A program made the position numbers and the translations under genes. A DNA stretch of 64,000 bases from contig CAKTVL010000006.1 of assembly GCA_934623575.1 (NCBI GenBank), positions 11,760-75,759 on the forward strand, written 5' to 3'. Shown here piece after piece: positions 51,680 to 61,354 of the stretch. The notes under the pieces were generated by a model, which was not told the origin of the DNA, made no database searches, and saw only the letters and a program-made list of their open reading frames with translations. Origin of the DNA: an uncultured Oscillospiraceae bacterium (GTDB lineage: Bacteria; Bacillota; Clostridia; Oscillospirales; Oscillospiraceae). The stretch's first letter is position 1. Each line of letters begins with the position of its first letter.

Positions 51680-52180
51680 TCACTCATCCTTCTGCAGCAG
51701 CTGCGCCAGCTTCGCCAGCCGGGGATCCACCGTCTTTTTGCATCGGCAGCTCTCCCGGTTCAGGTTCACGCCGCAGCCGGGGCACAGCCCCTTGCAGTCC
51801 TCTGAGCAGAGAAACTTCGTGTCCATAGCGAGGATGAAGGCGTCTCTTGCCAGCTCCTCCAGATCCACCTCGTCGTTGTCCAGCACGATGATGTCGTCGC
51901 TGTCGTCGGATTCGCGCTCCTCTGCCAATACGCAGTCGTAGCTAACGAACTTCGCCGCGTCGTACTCCTCACCACACCGGTCACAAACACAGTGCATCGT
52001 GGTGGACATCTGCATTTTACAAAGCAGCAGTCCGGCCTTGTTCTCCAGCCGGCAGTCCACAACAACCGGGTCGGAAACAGGATAGGAAGCGCCGAATTCC
52101 AGATCGGACAGGTCCATCTCAAAACGGACGTCCTGCTGGGCATCGGGGGTATGCAGCAGCTTGTTGACGTTCAAACGCAT
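51680..52180 (-). CDS. DUF177 (YceD-like) protein
   Basis: A 166-residue protein of the DUF177/YceD family. Cysteines form a possible zinc site (CDRCGEEYD and the C-terminal CEDCKGLCPGCG pattern). YceD acts in 23S rRNA accumulation and is nearly always next to rpmF, as here. The start chosen is the ATG of MRLNVNKL after GTGAGGTG, with a strong promoter upstream; the open frame extends further but lacks a start signal. Confidence 0.9.
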   Translation of the reverse strand: MRLNVNKLLHTPDAQQDVRFEMDLSDLEFGASYPVSDPVVVDCRLENKAGLLLCKMQMSTTMHCVCDRCGEEYDAAKFVSYDCVLAEERESDDSDDIIVLDNDEVDLEELARDAFILAMDTKFLCSEDCKGLCPGCGVNLNRESCRCKKTVDPRLAKLAQLLQKDE

Positions 52181-52207
52181 AGTACACCTCACAATGGCAC
52201 GAGTAGT

Positions 52208-52236
52208 ATTATAGCCGAGAGGAAATGCCTTGTCAA
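52208..52236 (-). promoter_or_regulatory. Promoter of DUF177-rpmF
   Basis: Minus-strand TTGACA and TATAAT, both perfect, are 17 bp apart. The leader is short. Confidence 0.9.
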
Positions 52237-52255
52237 ACATTTTCTTACAAATATT

Positions 52256-52283
52256 TTGACTTTTTTCAAAAACACGGTACAAT
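52256..52283 (+). promoter_or_regulatory. Promoter of the RluA-type synthase gene
   Basis: TTGACT and TACAAT are 16 bp apart, about 30 bases before the ATG. Confidence 0.65.
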
Positions 52284-52313
52284 AAGCAGAGAAACAGACG
52301 GGAGGACGCCACC

Positions 52314-53270
52314 ATGCGGGAGCTGACCATCGGAAAAAACGACGCCGGACAGCGGCTGGACAGGTTTTTGTCCAAGGCGCTGCCCCTGCTGCCGCCTGCC
52401 CTGGCGCAGAAATATATCCGCATCAAGCGGGTGAAGGTCAACGGCGGCCGCGCCCAGCGGGATCAGCGGCTGCAGCAGGGCGATGTGCTGCAATTATACA
52501 TTAACGACGAGTTCTTTGACAAGCCGTCCGAGGAGAATATGTTCCTGACCCTCTTCAAGCCCCGGCTCACCGTGGTCTACGAGGATGAGCACCTGCTGCT
52601 GGCGGACAAGCCCCAGGGCCTGGTGGTCCACGCCGACGAGACGGAGAAGGTCAACACCCTCATCAACCACATCCAGGCGTACCTGTACCAGAAGCGGGAG
52701 TGGAACCCCAGGTGGGAGAACGCCTTCACCCCGGCCCTGTGCAATCGCATCGACCGCAACACCGGGGGCATCGTCATCGCCGCCAAGGACGCCGAGACGC
52801 TGCGCGTCATCAACGAGAAGATCCGCGGCCGGGAGCTGGACAAGCGCTACCTGTGCGTCACCGTGGGGCGCCCTAAGCGGCCGGAGGGCCGGGTGGAGTG
52901 TTTCCTGCTGAAGGACGAGCAGAAAAAGCAGGTCTCCGTGTACCACAAGCCCGTCCCCGGCGGCAAGACCGCCGTCACCGACTATGAGGTGCTGGAGAGC
53001 AGGGGGGAGCTGAGCCTGGTGGAGATCGGGCTGGAGACCGGGCGCACCCACCAGATCCGCGTCACCATGGCGGACCTGGGCTGCCCGCTGCTGGGGGACG
53101 GCAAGTACGGCCGGGGCGACGTGAACCGCCGCTACGGCGAGACCCGGCAGGCGCTGTACGCCTATAAGCTGACCTTCGATCTGCCCACGGACGCGGGACA
53201 CCTGAATTATCTGCGGGGCCGCAGCTTTACGGTGGAAAACGTCCCCTTCCGGGACAAATATTTCGGGTAA
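52314..53270 (+). CDS. RluA-family pseudouridine synthase with S4 domain
   Basis: A 318-residue pseudouridine synthase. An S4 RNA-binding domain (RLDRFLSKALPLLPPA near residue 14) precedes the catalytic domain with NRIDRNTGG near residue 144 and GRTHQIRVTMADLG. It modifies 23S rRNA or tRNA uridines; the RluC/RluD group is the closest match, but the site is unsettled. It is distinct from the short paralogue near 32 kb. Confidence 0.93.
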   Translation: MRELTIGKNDAGQRLDRFLSKALPLLPPALAQKYIRIKRVKVNGGRAQRDQRLQQGDVLQLYINDEFFDKPSEENMFLTLFKPRLTVVYEDEHLLLADKPQGLVVHADETEKVNTLINHIQAYLYQKREWNPRWENAFTPALCNRIDRNTGGIVIAAKDAETLRVINEKIRGRELDKRYLCVTVGRPKRPEGRVECFLLKDEQKKQVSVYHKPVPGGKTAVTDYEVLESRGELSLVEIGLETGRTHQIRVTMADLGCPLLGDGKYGRGDVNRRYGETRQALYAYKLTFDLPTDAGHLNYLRGRSFTVENVPFRDKYFG

Positions 53271-53279
53271 AAGGACCCT

Positions 53280-53317
53280 GCGGGGCGGCCGCTGCCGCCC
53301 CGCGTATTTTTTTCCGG
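53280..53317 (+). terminator. Terminator after the RluA gene
   Basis: GCGGGGCGGC and GCCGCCCCGC form a 10-bp stem around CGCT, and a T-run follows. Confidence 0.8.
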
Positions 53318-53335
53318 GAAAAACAGGAAAATCCA

Positions 53336-53364
53336 TTGACTTTCCCGGCGCTTTTATATATAGT
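53336..53364 (+). promoter_or_regulatory. Promoter of the pot operon
   Basis: TTGACT and TATAGT are 17 bp apart, about 100 bases before potA. The leader is GC-rich and can form hairpins, but I recognise no known RNA motif. Confidence 0.65.
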
Positions 53365-53461
53365 GTACTCGCCATCTTTCGACGGGAAAAGCAGCGCGTG
53401 AACAGACGCGTCGGCAGCCCGCCGGAGGGGGGCTATTTTACTGATGAATGGAGGAGGATAA

Positions 53462-54604
53462 ATGTCCAAAGAGTTGATTCGCCTGCGGGATCTCTGCATG
53501 GCGTTTGACGACGAGCTGGTTCTCGATCACATCAATCTTTACATCAACGATTCCGAATTCCTCACGCTGCTGGGCCCCAGTGGGTGCGGCAAGACCACGA
53601 CGCTGCGTATCATAGGCGGGTTTACCACGCCTACAAGCGGCGACGTGACCTTCGACGGCGAGAGGATCAATGATGTCCCGCCTCATAAGCGGCAGATCAA
53701 CACGGTGTTCCAGAAATATGCGCTGTTTCCGCATTTGGACGTGTTTGAGAACATCGCCTTCGGCCTGCGCATCGCCAAGGTGCCGGAGGACGAAATACGC
53801 CAGCGCGTCGGTGAGATGCTGGAGGTCGTGAGCCTGAAGGGGTTCGACCGCCGGCGCATTGACCAGCTTTCCGGCGGTCAGCAGCAGCGTGTGGCCATCG
53901 CCCGCGCACTGGTGAACCGCCCGAAGGTGCTGCTGCTGGACGAGCCGCTGGGCGCGCTGGATCTGCGCCTGCGCAAGGATATGCAGAACGAGCTGAAACG
54001 CATCCAGCAGCAGATGGGCATCACGTTCATATATGTCACACACGATCAGGAGGAAGCGCTGACCATGTCCGACACCGTGGTGGTCATGGACAAGGGACGC
54101 ATCCAGCAGATCGGCACCCCGGAGGATATCTACAACGAGCCGAAGAACGCGTTCGTGGCAGATTTCATCGGGGAGAGCAATATCCTCAACGGTGTCATGG
54201 TGCGCGACAACGTGGTGAAGATGTACGGCAAGGAGTTCCTCTGCGTGGACGGCGGCTTTGAGGAAAACGAGCCGGTGGATGTGGTCATCCGCCCGGAGGA
54301 CATCGACATCGTGCCCGTGGAGCAGGGACAGCTGGTGGGTACCGTCACCAACGTGACCTTCAAGGGCATGCAGTACGATATCATCGTGGACTTCCGGGGC
54401 TTCAAGTGGCTGATCCAGACCACCGACCATTCGCCGGTGGGCGCGCGCATCGGCGTGAAGATCGACCCGGACGGCTTCCATATCATGAAGAAGAGCGAGT
54501 ACTCCGGTCTGTTCGGAGACTATTCCTCCTACTCCGAGGAATACGAGGAACTGGCGGACGCCGGCGCCGAGCCGGAAGAGGAGGAGAGCGAGGATGAAGA
54601 ATAA
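53462..54604 (+). CDS. potA: Spermidine/putrescine ABC transporter ATP-binding protein
   Basis: PotA energises polyamine import. The 380-residue ATPase carries [17 protein letters not shown] and [11 protein letters not shown], then a C-terminal OB-type regulatory (TOBE) domain. The tail is acidic (EEEESEDEE). Its last 11 bases overlap the start of potB. The set potA-potB-potCD is complete for one importer. Confidence 0.94.
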   Translation: MSKELIRLRDLCMAFDDELVLDHINLYINDSEFLTLLGPSGCGKTTTLRIIGGFTTPTSGDVTFDGERINDVPPHKRQINTVFQKYALFPHLDVFENIAFGLRIAKVPEDEIRQRVGEMLEVVSLKGFDRRRIDQLSGGQQQRVAIARALVNRPKVLLLDEPLGALDLRLRKDMQNELKRIQQQMGITFIYVTHDQEEALTMSDTVVVMDKGRIQQIGTPEDIYNEPKNAFVADFIGESNILNGVMVRDNVVKMYGKEFLCVDGGFEENEPVDVVIRPEDIDIVPVEQGQLVGTVTNVTFKGMQYDIIVDFRGFKWLIQTTDHSPVGARIGVKIDPDGFHIMKKSEYSGLFGDYSSYSEEYEELADAGAEPEEEESEDEE

Positions 54605-55448
54605 GCTCTCCCGTTTTGCCGTGCCCTATGTGGTATGGATGGCGCTTTTCGTGGTGGCGCCCATTGTCATCATGGTGGTGTACGCCTTCGCCGGCAGCGA
54701 CGGCGGCTTCACGCTGGACAACTTCGTGCAGATGGGCGGCTACGCCGCGGTGTTCGGGCGCTCGTTCAAGCTGGCGCTGATCGCCACGGCCATCTGCCTG
54801 CTGATGGGCTATCCCGTGGCCTATCTGCTCAGCCGGGAGGGGGAGTCCTTCCGCCGCACGGCCATGGTGCTCATCATGCTGCCCATGTGGATGAACTTCC
54901 TGCTGCGCACCTATTCGTGGATGACCATTCTGGAGAACAACGGCCTTTTGAACCAGCTGCTCCAGAAGCTGGGCATCATCGCCCTGTACAACCACCTGAC
55001 GGGCAGCAATCTGGAATATTTTACCATGATCGACACCCAGGGGGCCGTGGTGCTGGGTATGGTGTACAACTACCTGCCCTTCATGATCCTGCCTATTTAT
55101 TCCGTCATCTGCAAGCTGGATCACTCGCTTTTGGAGGCGGCACGGGATCTGGGCGCCAACACGCTGACCGTGTTCCGCAAGGTCATCCTGCCCCTGAGTC
55201 TGCCGGGCGTGCTGTCGGGCATCACCATGGTGTTCGTGCCCTCCGTGTCCACGTTCGCCATCAGCCGGATGCTGGGCGGCGGCACGGAGCTGCTGCTGGG
55301 CGACCTGATCGAGCGGCAGTTCCTGGGCGGGGCGTATAACCCGCAGCTGGGCGCGGCCATTTCACTGGTGATGATGCTGATCGTCGTCGTCTGCATGCTG
55401 GTGATGAACCGGTTCGGCGAGGGCGAGGAACAGGCGGTGATGCTATGA
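54594..55448 (+). CDS. potB: Spermidine/putrescine ABC transporter permease PotB
   Basis: A 284-residue permease with six predicted helices and the EAA coupling loop ([20 protein letters not shown]). It pairs with the PotC half of the next gene. It starts inside the end of potA and overlaps the next gene by four bases, so the three are translationally coupled. Confidence 0.94.
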   Translation: MKNKLSRFAVPYVVWMALFVVAPIVIMVVYAFAGSDGGFTLDNFVQMGGYAAVFGRSFKLALIATAICLLMGYPVAYLLSREGESFRRTAMVLIMLPMWMNFLLRTYSWMTILENNGLLNQLLQKLGIIALYNHLTGSNLEYFTMIDTQGAVVLGMVYNYLPFMILPIYSVICKLDHSLLEAARDLGANTLTVFRKVILPLSLPGVLSGITMVFVPSVSTFAISRMLGGGTELLLGDLIERQFLGGAYNPQLGAAISLVMMLIVVVCMLVMNRFGEGEEQAVML

Positions 55449-57436
55449 GCCGCCGCCGCAACAGCGTGGGCGACCGGGTGCTGATGCTCCTGGTGGGACT
55501 GTTCCTGTATGCGCCCATTGTGATCCTCATCGTATTTTCCTTCAACGCCGGCAACAGCTCCAGCGTGTGGAAGGGCTTCTCCCTCCACTGGTACGCGGAG
55601 CTGCTGAACAACAGGCTCATCATGCACAGCGTGTATACCACGCTGCTGGTGTCCATGCTGGCGACCGTTATTGCCACCATCGCAGGCACGTTCGCGGCCA
55701 TCGGATTTTACGGCATGCGCCGCCGGGCACGCACCGGCTTGATGGCGGTGAACAACATTCCCATGATGAACGCGGACATCGTCACCGGCGTCAGCCTGTG
55801 CCTGCTGTTCGTGGTGTTCTTCAACGGCTGGCACAGCTTCGCTGTCTGGGTCAACGGCTGGCAGTCCCTGGTGGTGCTGCCGGAGCGCCTGACCATGGGC
55901 TTCGGCACGCTGCTCATCGCCCATATCTGCTTCAACATCCCCTACGTCATCCTGTCCGTGGGGCCCAAGCTGCGGCAGATGGACCGCAACCTCATCGACG
56001 CGGCCCAGGACCTGGGCTGTACCTGGATGCAGGCCTTCTGGAAGGTCATCATCCCGGAGATCAAGCCCGGCATCGTCTCCGGCGCGCTGACGGCCTTCAC
56101 CATGTCCATCGACGACTTCATCATCAGCTACTTCACGGCGGGCACCTCGTCCTCCACGCTGGCCATGACCATCTACGGCATGACCAAGAAGCGCGTCAGC
56201 CCGGAGATCAATGCCGTGTCCACGCTGCTGTTCGTCACGGTCATCGTCCTGCTGGCCATCATCAACCTGCGGGAGAACCACGCCGAGCACCACCGCGCGG
56301 CCCATCACGAGGCTTCCGCGGCAGCGCCGGCCCCCGCACCCCGGAAAAATGCCGGATTGTGGCAGAAGCTCGGCGCCGTGGCCATGGCCTGCGTCCTGGT
56401 GGTACTGCTGGTGGTCACCGGTGCCGCGGCCCGCAGCGAGCGCGTGGTCAATGTGTGCTCCTGGGGCGAGTATATCGATGAGTCCCTGATCACCGAATTC
56501 GAGGAGAAGACCGGCATCCGCGTCAACTACCAGACCGCTGAGAGCAACGAGGCCCTGTACTCCCTGATCAAAATGGGCGGCGCGGACTTCGACGTTATCG
56601 TCCCCTCCGACTACATGATCGCCCGGCTGATCCAGGAGGGCATGCTGGCCGAGCTGGACTACAGCGCCATCCCCAATTTCCAGAAGATCGATCCCCAGTT
56701 CACCCATCTGAGCTACGACCCGGAGAACAAGTACACCGTGCCCTACACCTGGGGCAGCGTGGGCATCATCTACAACACCACCATGGTGTCGGAGCCCATC
56801 ACCAGTTGGGGCGCCATGTTCGACGAGCAGTACGCCGGTCAGGTGCTGATGATCAACAACTCCCGCGACGCGCTGATGGCCGCCCTGTGCTACCTGGGCT
56901 ACGACATCAACACCACCGACGAGAGCCAGCTGACCGAGGCCTTCCAGCTGGTCAAGACCGCCAAGGACAAGGGCGTCTACCAGGCCTTCGTCATGGACGA
57001 GGTGTTCCAGAAGATGGAGGGCGGCAACGCCGCCATCGCCATGTACTACGCCGGCGACTACCTGACCATGCTGGAGAACAACGAGGACCTGGCCTTCGTC
57101 ATCCCCCAGGAGGGCAGCAACTGGTTCGTGGACGCCATGTGTGTTCTGAAGTCCAGCCAGCACAAGGACGAGGCGCAGGAGTGGATCAACTTCATCGCCT
57201 CCACCGAGTGCAACCTGGCCAACATGGACTACATCTGGTACGCCTCTCCCAACGCCGAGGCTCTGGCGGAGTACCCCGCCTACTATGAGGAGACCTATGA
57301 CGAGCCGCTGGACGAGGAGATCTACAACATTATGGCCATCCCCGACGAGGAGCGTGCGCGCTGCGAGCTGTACGTCAACCTGCCCCAGGAGACGCTGAAG
57401 TTTTATGACAAGCTTTGGACGCAGTTGGGTGTATAA
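55445..57436 (+). CDS. PotC-PotD fusion: polyamine permease and binding protein
   Basis: A 663-residue two-part protein. Residues about 1-275 are a PotC-type permease with the EAA loop (DAAQDLGCTWMQAFWKVIIP). A His/Ala/Pro-rich linker and an extra hydrophobic helix (about 305-328) follow. Residues about 330-663 form a PotD-type polyamine-binding domain (VNVCSWGEYIDESLI at its start, later YTWGSVGIIYN). The extra helix would tether the binding domain to the outer face of the membrane, replacing a lipid anchor. There is no separate potD in the window. The frame is continuous, so this is a true fusion. Confidence 0.93.
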   Translation: MSRRRNSVGDRVLMLLVGLFLYAPIVILIVFSFNAGNSSSVWKGFSLHWYAELLNNRLIMHSVYTTLLVSMLATVIATIAGTFAAIGFYGMRRRARTGLMAVNNIPMMNADIVTGVSLCLLFVVFFNGWHSFAVWVNGWQSLVVLPERLTMGFGTLLIAHICFNIPYVILSVGPKLRQMDRNLIDAAQDLGCTWMQAFWKVIIPEIKPGIVSGALTAFTMSIDDFIISYFTAGTSSSTLAMTIYGMTKKRVSPEINAVSTLLFVTVIVLLAIINLRENHAEHHRAAHHEASAAAPAPAPRKNAGLWQKLGAVAMACVLVVLLVVTGAAARSERVVNVCSWGEYIDESLITEFEEKTGIRVNYQTAESNEALYSLIKMGGADFDVIVPSDYMIARLIQEGMLAELDYSAIPNFQKIDPQFTHLSYDPENKYTVPYTWGSVGIIYNTTMVSEPITSWGAMFDEQYAGQVLMINNSRDALMAALCYLGYDINTTDESQLTEAFQLVKTAKDKGVYQAFVMDEVFQKMEGGNAAIAMYYAGDYLTMLENNEDLAFVIPQEGSNWFVDAMCVLKSSQHKDEAQEWINFIASTECNLANMDYIWYASPNAEALAEYPAYYEETYDEPLDEEIYNIMAIPDEERARCELYVNLPQETLKFYDKLWTQLGV

Positions 57437-57487
57437 CATCCGAGGCAGCGTGCAAACAAAAGATGCAAATCAGGAGGACAAACCAAC

Positions 57488-57886
57488 ATGATCGAGATCG
57501 GCATGACCTATACCGCTGAAAAGACCGTCACCCCCGACATGACTGCCAAGGCCATCGGCTCCGGCGCTCTGGAGGTGTTCGGCACCCCCTTTATGATGGG
57601 CCTGATGGAGTACGCCGCCATGCAGTGCGTGCAGCCGGAGCTGCCGGAGGGCAAGGGCACTGTGGGCACGGAGATCAGCTCCAGCCACCTGGCCCCCACG
57701 CCCGTGGGCATGAAGGTCACCGCCACCGCCGAGGTGACGGGTATCTCCGCCAACGGCAAGATGATCACCTTCAAGGTCACCGCCCACGACGGCGAGGGCC
57801 TGATCGGCGAGGGTACCCACACCCGCGCCATCATCGACAACGCCCGCTTCCTGCAGAAGTGCAACGACAAGCTCTCCCGCGTGTAA
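57488..57886 (+). CDS. FlK-like thioesterase family protein
   Basis: A 132-residue hotdog-fold protein of the fluoroacetyl-CoA thioesterase-like family. The conserved block GTPFMMGLMEYAAMQCVQ and SSSHLAPTPVGMKV fit the group, with Glu and His candidates for catalysis. In hosts without organofluorine chemistry, such proteins act on unknown acyl-CoA. It follows the PotCD fusion by about 50 bases with its own ribosome site and ends in a terminator. Confidence 0.85.
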   Translation: MIEIGMTYTAEKTVTPDMTAKAIGSGALEVFGTPFMMGLMEYAAMQCVQPELPEGKGTVGTEISSSHLAPTPVGMKVTATAEVTGISANGKMITFKVTAHDGEGLIGEGTHTRAIIDNARFLQKCNDKLSRV

Positions 57887-57903
57887 CGAGCATCCAAGAA
57901 CAC

Positions 57904-57932
57904 AGAAAAGCCGCCCGGAGGGCGGCTTTTCT
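57904..57932 (+). terminator. Terminator after the thioesterase gene
   Basis: A 13-bp stem, AGAAAAGCCGCCC with GGGCGGCTTTTCT, closes on GGA. Confidence 0.85.
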
Positions 57933-57953
57933 CGGCTTATCGAAAAACGCTCA

Positions 57954-57982
57954 TTGTCATCAGCGGCCATATTTGGTATAAT
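57954..57982 (+). promoter_or_regulatory. Promoter of comEC-holA-rnmV
   Basis: TTGTCA and a perfect TATAAT are 17 bp apart, about 40 bases before the comEC ATG. Confidence 0.8.
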
Positions 57983-58022
57983 AAACCGATACGATACACA
58001 GCAGGGGGGAGGGGAGATCGAT

Positions 58023-60296
58023 ATGCGCGTGCTGGCCACCATCGGCTTCTCCTTTGCCGCCGGCGTCTTTCTGGCGGCGCTGCTCCCCTGGGACGGCTGG
58101 CAGCTGTACGCCGCCGGAGCGGCGGCCCTGCTGGCGCTGGTGTGGTGCTTGGCGGCGCGGAAGCGGAAATACTTCCGCCGCGGGCTGCTGATCCTGATAC
58201 CGCTGGCTCTGTCGCTGGTCTATCACACCGGGTATGATTGCCTGGTGCGCCAGCCTGTGGAGGACCGCTGCGGCGCGGTGTCGGCCTTTTCCGCCACCGT
58301 ATGCGACTGGCCGCAGGAGACGAAGCGGGGCGCCAAGGTCACCGTGACGCTGGACGGCTTCCGCCGGGCCAAGGCCGTGCTGTACGGCGAGACGGAGCTG
58401 CTGTCCCTGCGCCCGGGAAATACGGTGTCCGGCACGGCCCAGTGGCAGTCCGCCGCCCATTTTAAAAACGACGATGTGACCCATTTCAACGCCCGGGGCG
58501 TGTACGCCCTGCTGTACGGCAAGGGCGCCGTGACCACGGGCGACGGCGATGCCGACGCGCTGCGCTGGCTGCCCCAGCGGATGGCCAGGGCCTTCCGCGA
58601 GAAGATCGCCGCCGTGTGGTCGGACGCCCGCGTCAGCGGCTTCCTGACGGCGGAGCTGACCGGCGACAAGTCCGCCATGGACGAGGGGGACTATCTGGCC
58701 ATGCAGGAGACGGGCCTGGCCCATCTGTTCGCCGTGTCCGGCCTCCACTGCGCCTTTCTGGTGTCCCTGCTGGCGCTGCTGACGCCCCGGCGTCAGGGGC
58801 TTCTGTGCGCCGTGACCATCCCGCTGCTGCTGTTCTATATGGTGATGGTGGGCCTCAGCCCCTCGGTGGTCCGCGCCTGCGTCATGCAGCTTTTCCTGCT
58901 GATCGCGCCGCTGTTCCGCCGGGGCAGCGACCCGCTGACCAGCCTGGCCGCCGCCCTGCTGGTGATCCTGCTGGGCAACCCCTTTGCCGCGGCCAGCGTC
59001 AGCCTGCAGCTGAGCTTTTCCGCCACGCTGGGCATGGTGCTGCTCTCGCCCCGGCTGTACAAGCTGCTGGCCGGCTGGTACCGGGGCAAGAACCGCCCCT
59101 TCCGCGCCGTGCTGTGCTTTGTGGCGGCCAACCTGTCCGCTACCCTCAGTGCCGTGGTGTTCACCGCGCCGCTGACGGCCTGGTACTTCCGTATTTTCGT
59201 GCTGGTAGCGCCGCTGTCCAGTCTGCTGGCGGTGCCGGCGGCGGGCTGGAGCTTCATGGCCGCCTTTGTGACGACGCTGGCGGGCTTCGTTTGGCTGCCG
59301 CTGGCCAGGATAGCGGGCTGGCTGTCCTGGCTGCTGGTGCGCTACATCCTTTGGGTGGCAAACACCATGATGTCCTGGCGCTACCACGCGGTGTATTTCA
59401 CGGCCCCCTATCTGGTCTACTGGCTGCTGTTCCTCTACACCGCCTTCATCGGCTGCGCCGTGACGCCGGACGGAAAGCGGAAGTATCTGCTGGCTGCCGC
59501 GCTGTCCGTGGTGACGCTGACGGCGGCTGTCTATGTCAACCGGCAGAGCTATCAATACGGCGTGCTGTCCGCCCTGGCGCTGGATGTGGGCCAGGGGGAG
59601 AGCGTTATCCTCACCTCCGGCGGCGAGACGGCGCTGGTGGACTGCGGCAGCAGCAACAGCTATGAGGATCCCGGCGGTCTGGCCGCCGACACGCTCCACA
59701 GCATGGGCGTCCGGGAGCTGACCGCCATGGTGGTCACCCACTACCACGCCGACCATACCAACGGCCTGTATGAGGTGCTGCGCCGCGTCCCGGTGCGGAC
59801 GGTGTACCTGCCGGACATCGAGGACGAATACGGTGTCCGTGACCGCCTGACCGCCCTGGCGCAGGAAAAGGGTGCGCAGGTGGTCTATGTGACGGAGACG
59901 GCGGTGTGCGCCCTGGGCGACAGCCGCGTGACCATCTACCCGCCGGTGCAGTCCGGCGGCGACCTGAACGAGCTGGGCCTGACCGCCCTGGTCAGCGCCG
60001 GGGATTTCGACCTGCTCATCACCGGCGACATGTCCGGCCCCACCGAGCGCAAGCTGGTGGAGACGTACCCGCTGCCGGACATCGAGGTGCTGGTGGTCAG
60101 CCACCACGGCTCCCGCTACAGCTCGGATATGCATTTCCTGAAGGCCGTGGCCCCGGAGGCGGCGGTGATCAGCGTGGGCGACAACAACTACGGCCACCCG
60201 TCGGAGCAGACGCTCCAGCGGCTGCTGGCCGTGGGCGCGGATATATGGCGCACGGACCAGCAGGGGACGGTGCGCATCACCGTGAACGGAGGATAA
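58023..60296 (+). CDS. comEC: ComEC/Rec2-family DNA uptake channel
   Basis: A 757-residue membrane protein. An N-terminal OB-like soluble part is followed by the competence membrane domain with many helices (SGLHCAFLVSLLALL region) and a C-terminal metallo-beta-lactamase domain (VVTHYHADHTNG near residue 572). ComEC forms the channel for single-stranded DNA during transformation. The start is ATG after GGGGAG; the upstream open frame begins in the promoter itself. No other com genes are in view, and ComEC alone does not prove competence. Confidence 0.93.
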   Translation: MRVLATIGFSFAAGVFLAALLPWDGWQLYAAGAAALLALVWCLAARKRKYFRRGLLILIPLALSLVYHTGYDCLVRQPVEDRCGAVSAFSATVCDWPQETKRGAKVTVTLDGFRRAKAVLYGETELLSLRPGNTVSGTAQWQSAAHFKNDDVTHFNARGVYALLYGKGAVTTGDGDADALRWLPQRMARAFREKIAAVWSDARVSGFLTAELTGDKSAMDEGDYLAMQETGLAHLFAVSGLHCAFLVSLLALLTPRRQGLLCAVTIPLLLFYMVMVGLSPSVVRACVMQLFLLIAPLFRRGSDPLTSLAAALLVILLGNPFAAASVSLQLSFSATLGMVLLSPRLYKLLAGWYRGKNRPFRAVLCFVAANLSATLSAVVFTAPLTAWYFRIFVLVAPLSSLLAVPAAGWSFMAAFVTTLAGFVWLPLARIAGWLSWLLVRYILWVANTMMSWRYHAVYFTAPYLVYWLLFLYTAFIGCAVTPDGKRKYLLAAALSVVTLTAAVYVNRQSYQYGVLSALALDVGQGESVILTSGGETALVDCGSSNSYEDPGGLAADTLHSMGVRELTAMVVTHYHADHTNGLYEVLRRVPVRTVYLPDIEDEYGVRDRLTALAQEKGAQVVYVTETAVCALGDSRVTIYPPVQSGGDLNELGLTALVSAGDFDLLITGDMSGPTERKLVETYPLPDIEVLVVSHHGSRYSSDMHFLKAVAPEAAVISVGDNNYGHPSEQTLQRLLAVGADIWRTDQQGTVRITVNGG

Positions 60297-60307
60297 TAGA
60301 GGATAAT

Positions 60308-61354
60308 ATGGCGAAGGAGAAAAAGGAAAAGGGCCTGGGCTACGAGGAGCTGCACGCCGCGCTGCGCGCCGGCGACGTCGGCAATGTCTATGTGTTCCAC
60401 GGCGAGGAGACGTATCTGCTGCAGCAGGCGCTGACCGAGCTGCAGCAGCTGCTGGTGCCGGAGGGCTTTGAGGAATTCAACTTTCACCGTCTGGGCGGGA
60501 AGGGCCTGACCGTCCAGGAGATCGTGGAGGCTGCGGAGGCTATGCCCATGATGGCCCAGCGTACGCTGGTCACCGTGGAGGACATGGACCTCTTCAAGCT
60601 GGACGAGGCCCAGCGCAGCGCGCTGGTGGCCCTGCTGAACGACTTCCCGGAGTACTGCACGCTGGTGTTTTTGTACCGGCAGATCCCCTATAAAACCGAC
60701 GGAAAGCTGAAAAAGCTTACCGCGGCGCTGGCGGAGCACGCCCAGGTCATCGAGTTTGCCCAGCAGGGGCAGCAGCGGCTGCAGCGGTGGGTGCGCCGCC
60801 GCTTCGCCGCCGCCGGAAAGGACATCGACGCTGCCACGGTGGATCATCTGCTGTTCACCTGCGGCAGCCTGATGGCGGGCCTGGTGCCGGAGATCGCCAA
60901 GATCGCGGCCTATGCCAAGGGCCCGCAGGTCACCGCGGCGGACATCGACGCCGTGGCGGACCCGGTGCTGGACGCGCGGGTGTTCGACATGACCAAGGCG
61001 GTGACGGAGGGCCGACAGGACCGGGCGGCGGAGCTGCTGGCGGAGCTGCTGCGCATGCAGGAGGAGCCGCTGCGCATTCTGGCGGCCCTGGGCCTGACGG
61101 TGCGGCAGCTGTACGCGGCGCGGCTGGCCATCGACGGCGGCAAGGACGCCGCCTGGCTGCGCACGCTGTGGCCCAAGATGTCCCCGTGGCAGGCCAATAA
61201 CCTGATCAGCTCGGCGCGGGGGGTCAGGCGCGGCTGGTGCCGGGAGGCGGTCAAGTGCTGCCAGGTGGCGGATCGGCGCATGAAAAGTGACAGAAATAAG
61301 GACAATGAGGGCCTTTTAAAGCAGCTTTTAGTGGAATTGGCGGGTGAAAAATGA
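60308..61354 (+). CDS. holA: DNA polymerase III subunit delta
   Basis: HolA is the clamp-loader wrench that opens the sliding clamp. The 348-residue protein has the AAA+-like fold with VYVFHGEETYLLQQAL near residue 26, VTVEDMDLFKL near residue 92, LVFLYRQIPYKTD near residue 119 and the C-terminal helical collar. It overlaps rnmV by four bases and follows comEC by 11, so the three are one operon. This neighbour order is common in Firmicutes. Confidence 0.94.
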   Translation: MAKEKKEKGLGYEELHAALRAGDVGNVYVFHGEETYLLQQALTELQQLLVPEGFEEFNFHRLGGKGLTVQEIVEAAEAMPMMAQRTLVTVEDMDLFKLDEAQRSALVALLNDFPEYCTLVFLYRQIPYKTDGKLKKLTAALAEHAQVIEFAQQGQQRLQRWVRRRFAAAGKDIDAATVDHLLFTCGSLMAGLVPEIAKIAAYAKGPQVTAADIDAVADPVLDARVFDMTKAVTEGRQDRAAELLAELLRMQEEPLRILAALGLTVRQLYAARLAIDGGKDAAWLRTLWPKMSPWQANNLISSARGVRRGWCREAVKCCQVADRRMKSDRNKDNEGLLKQLLVELAGEK

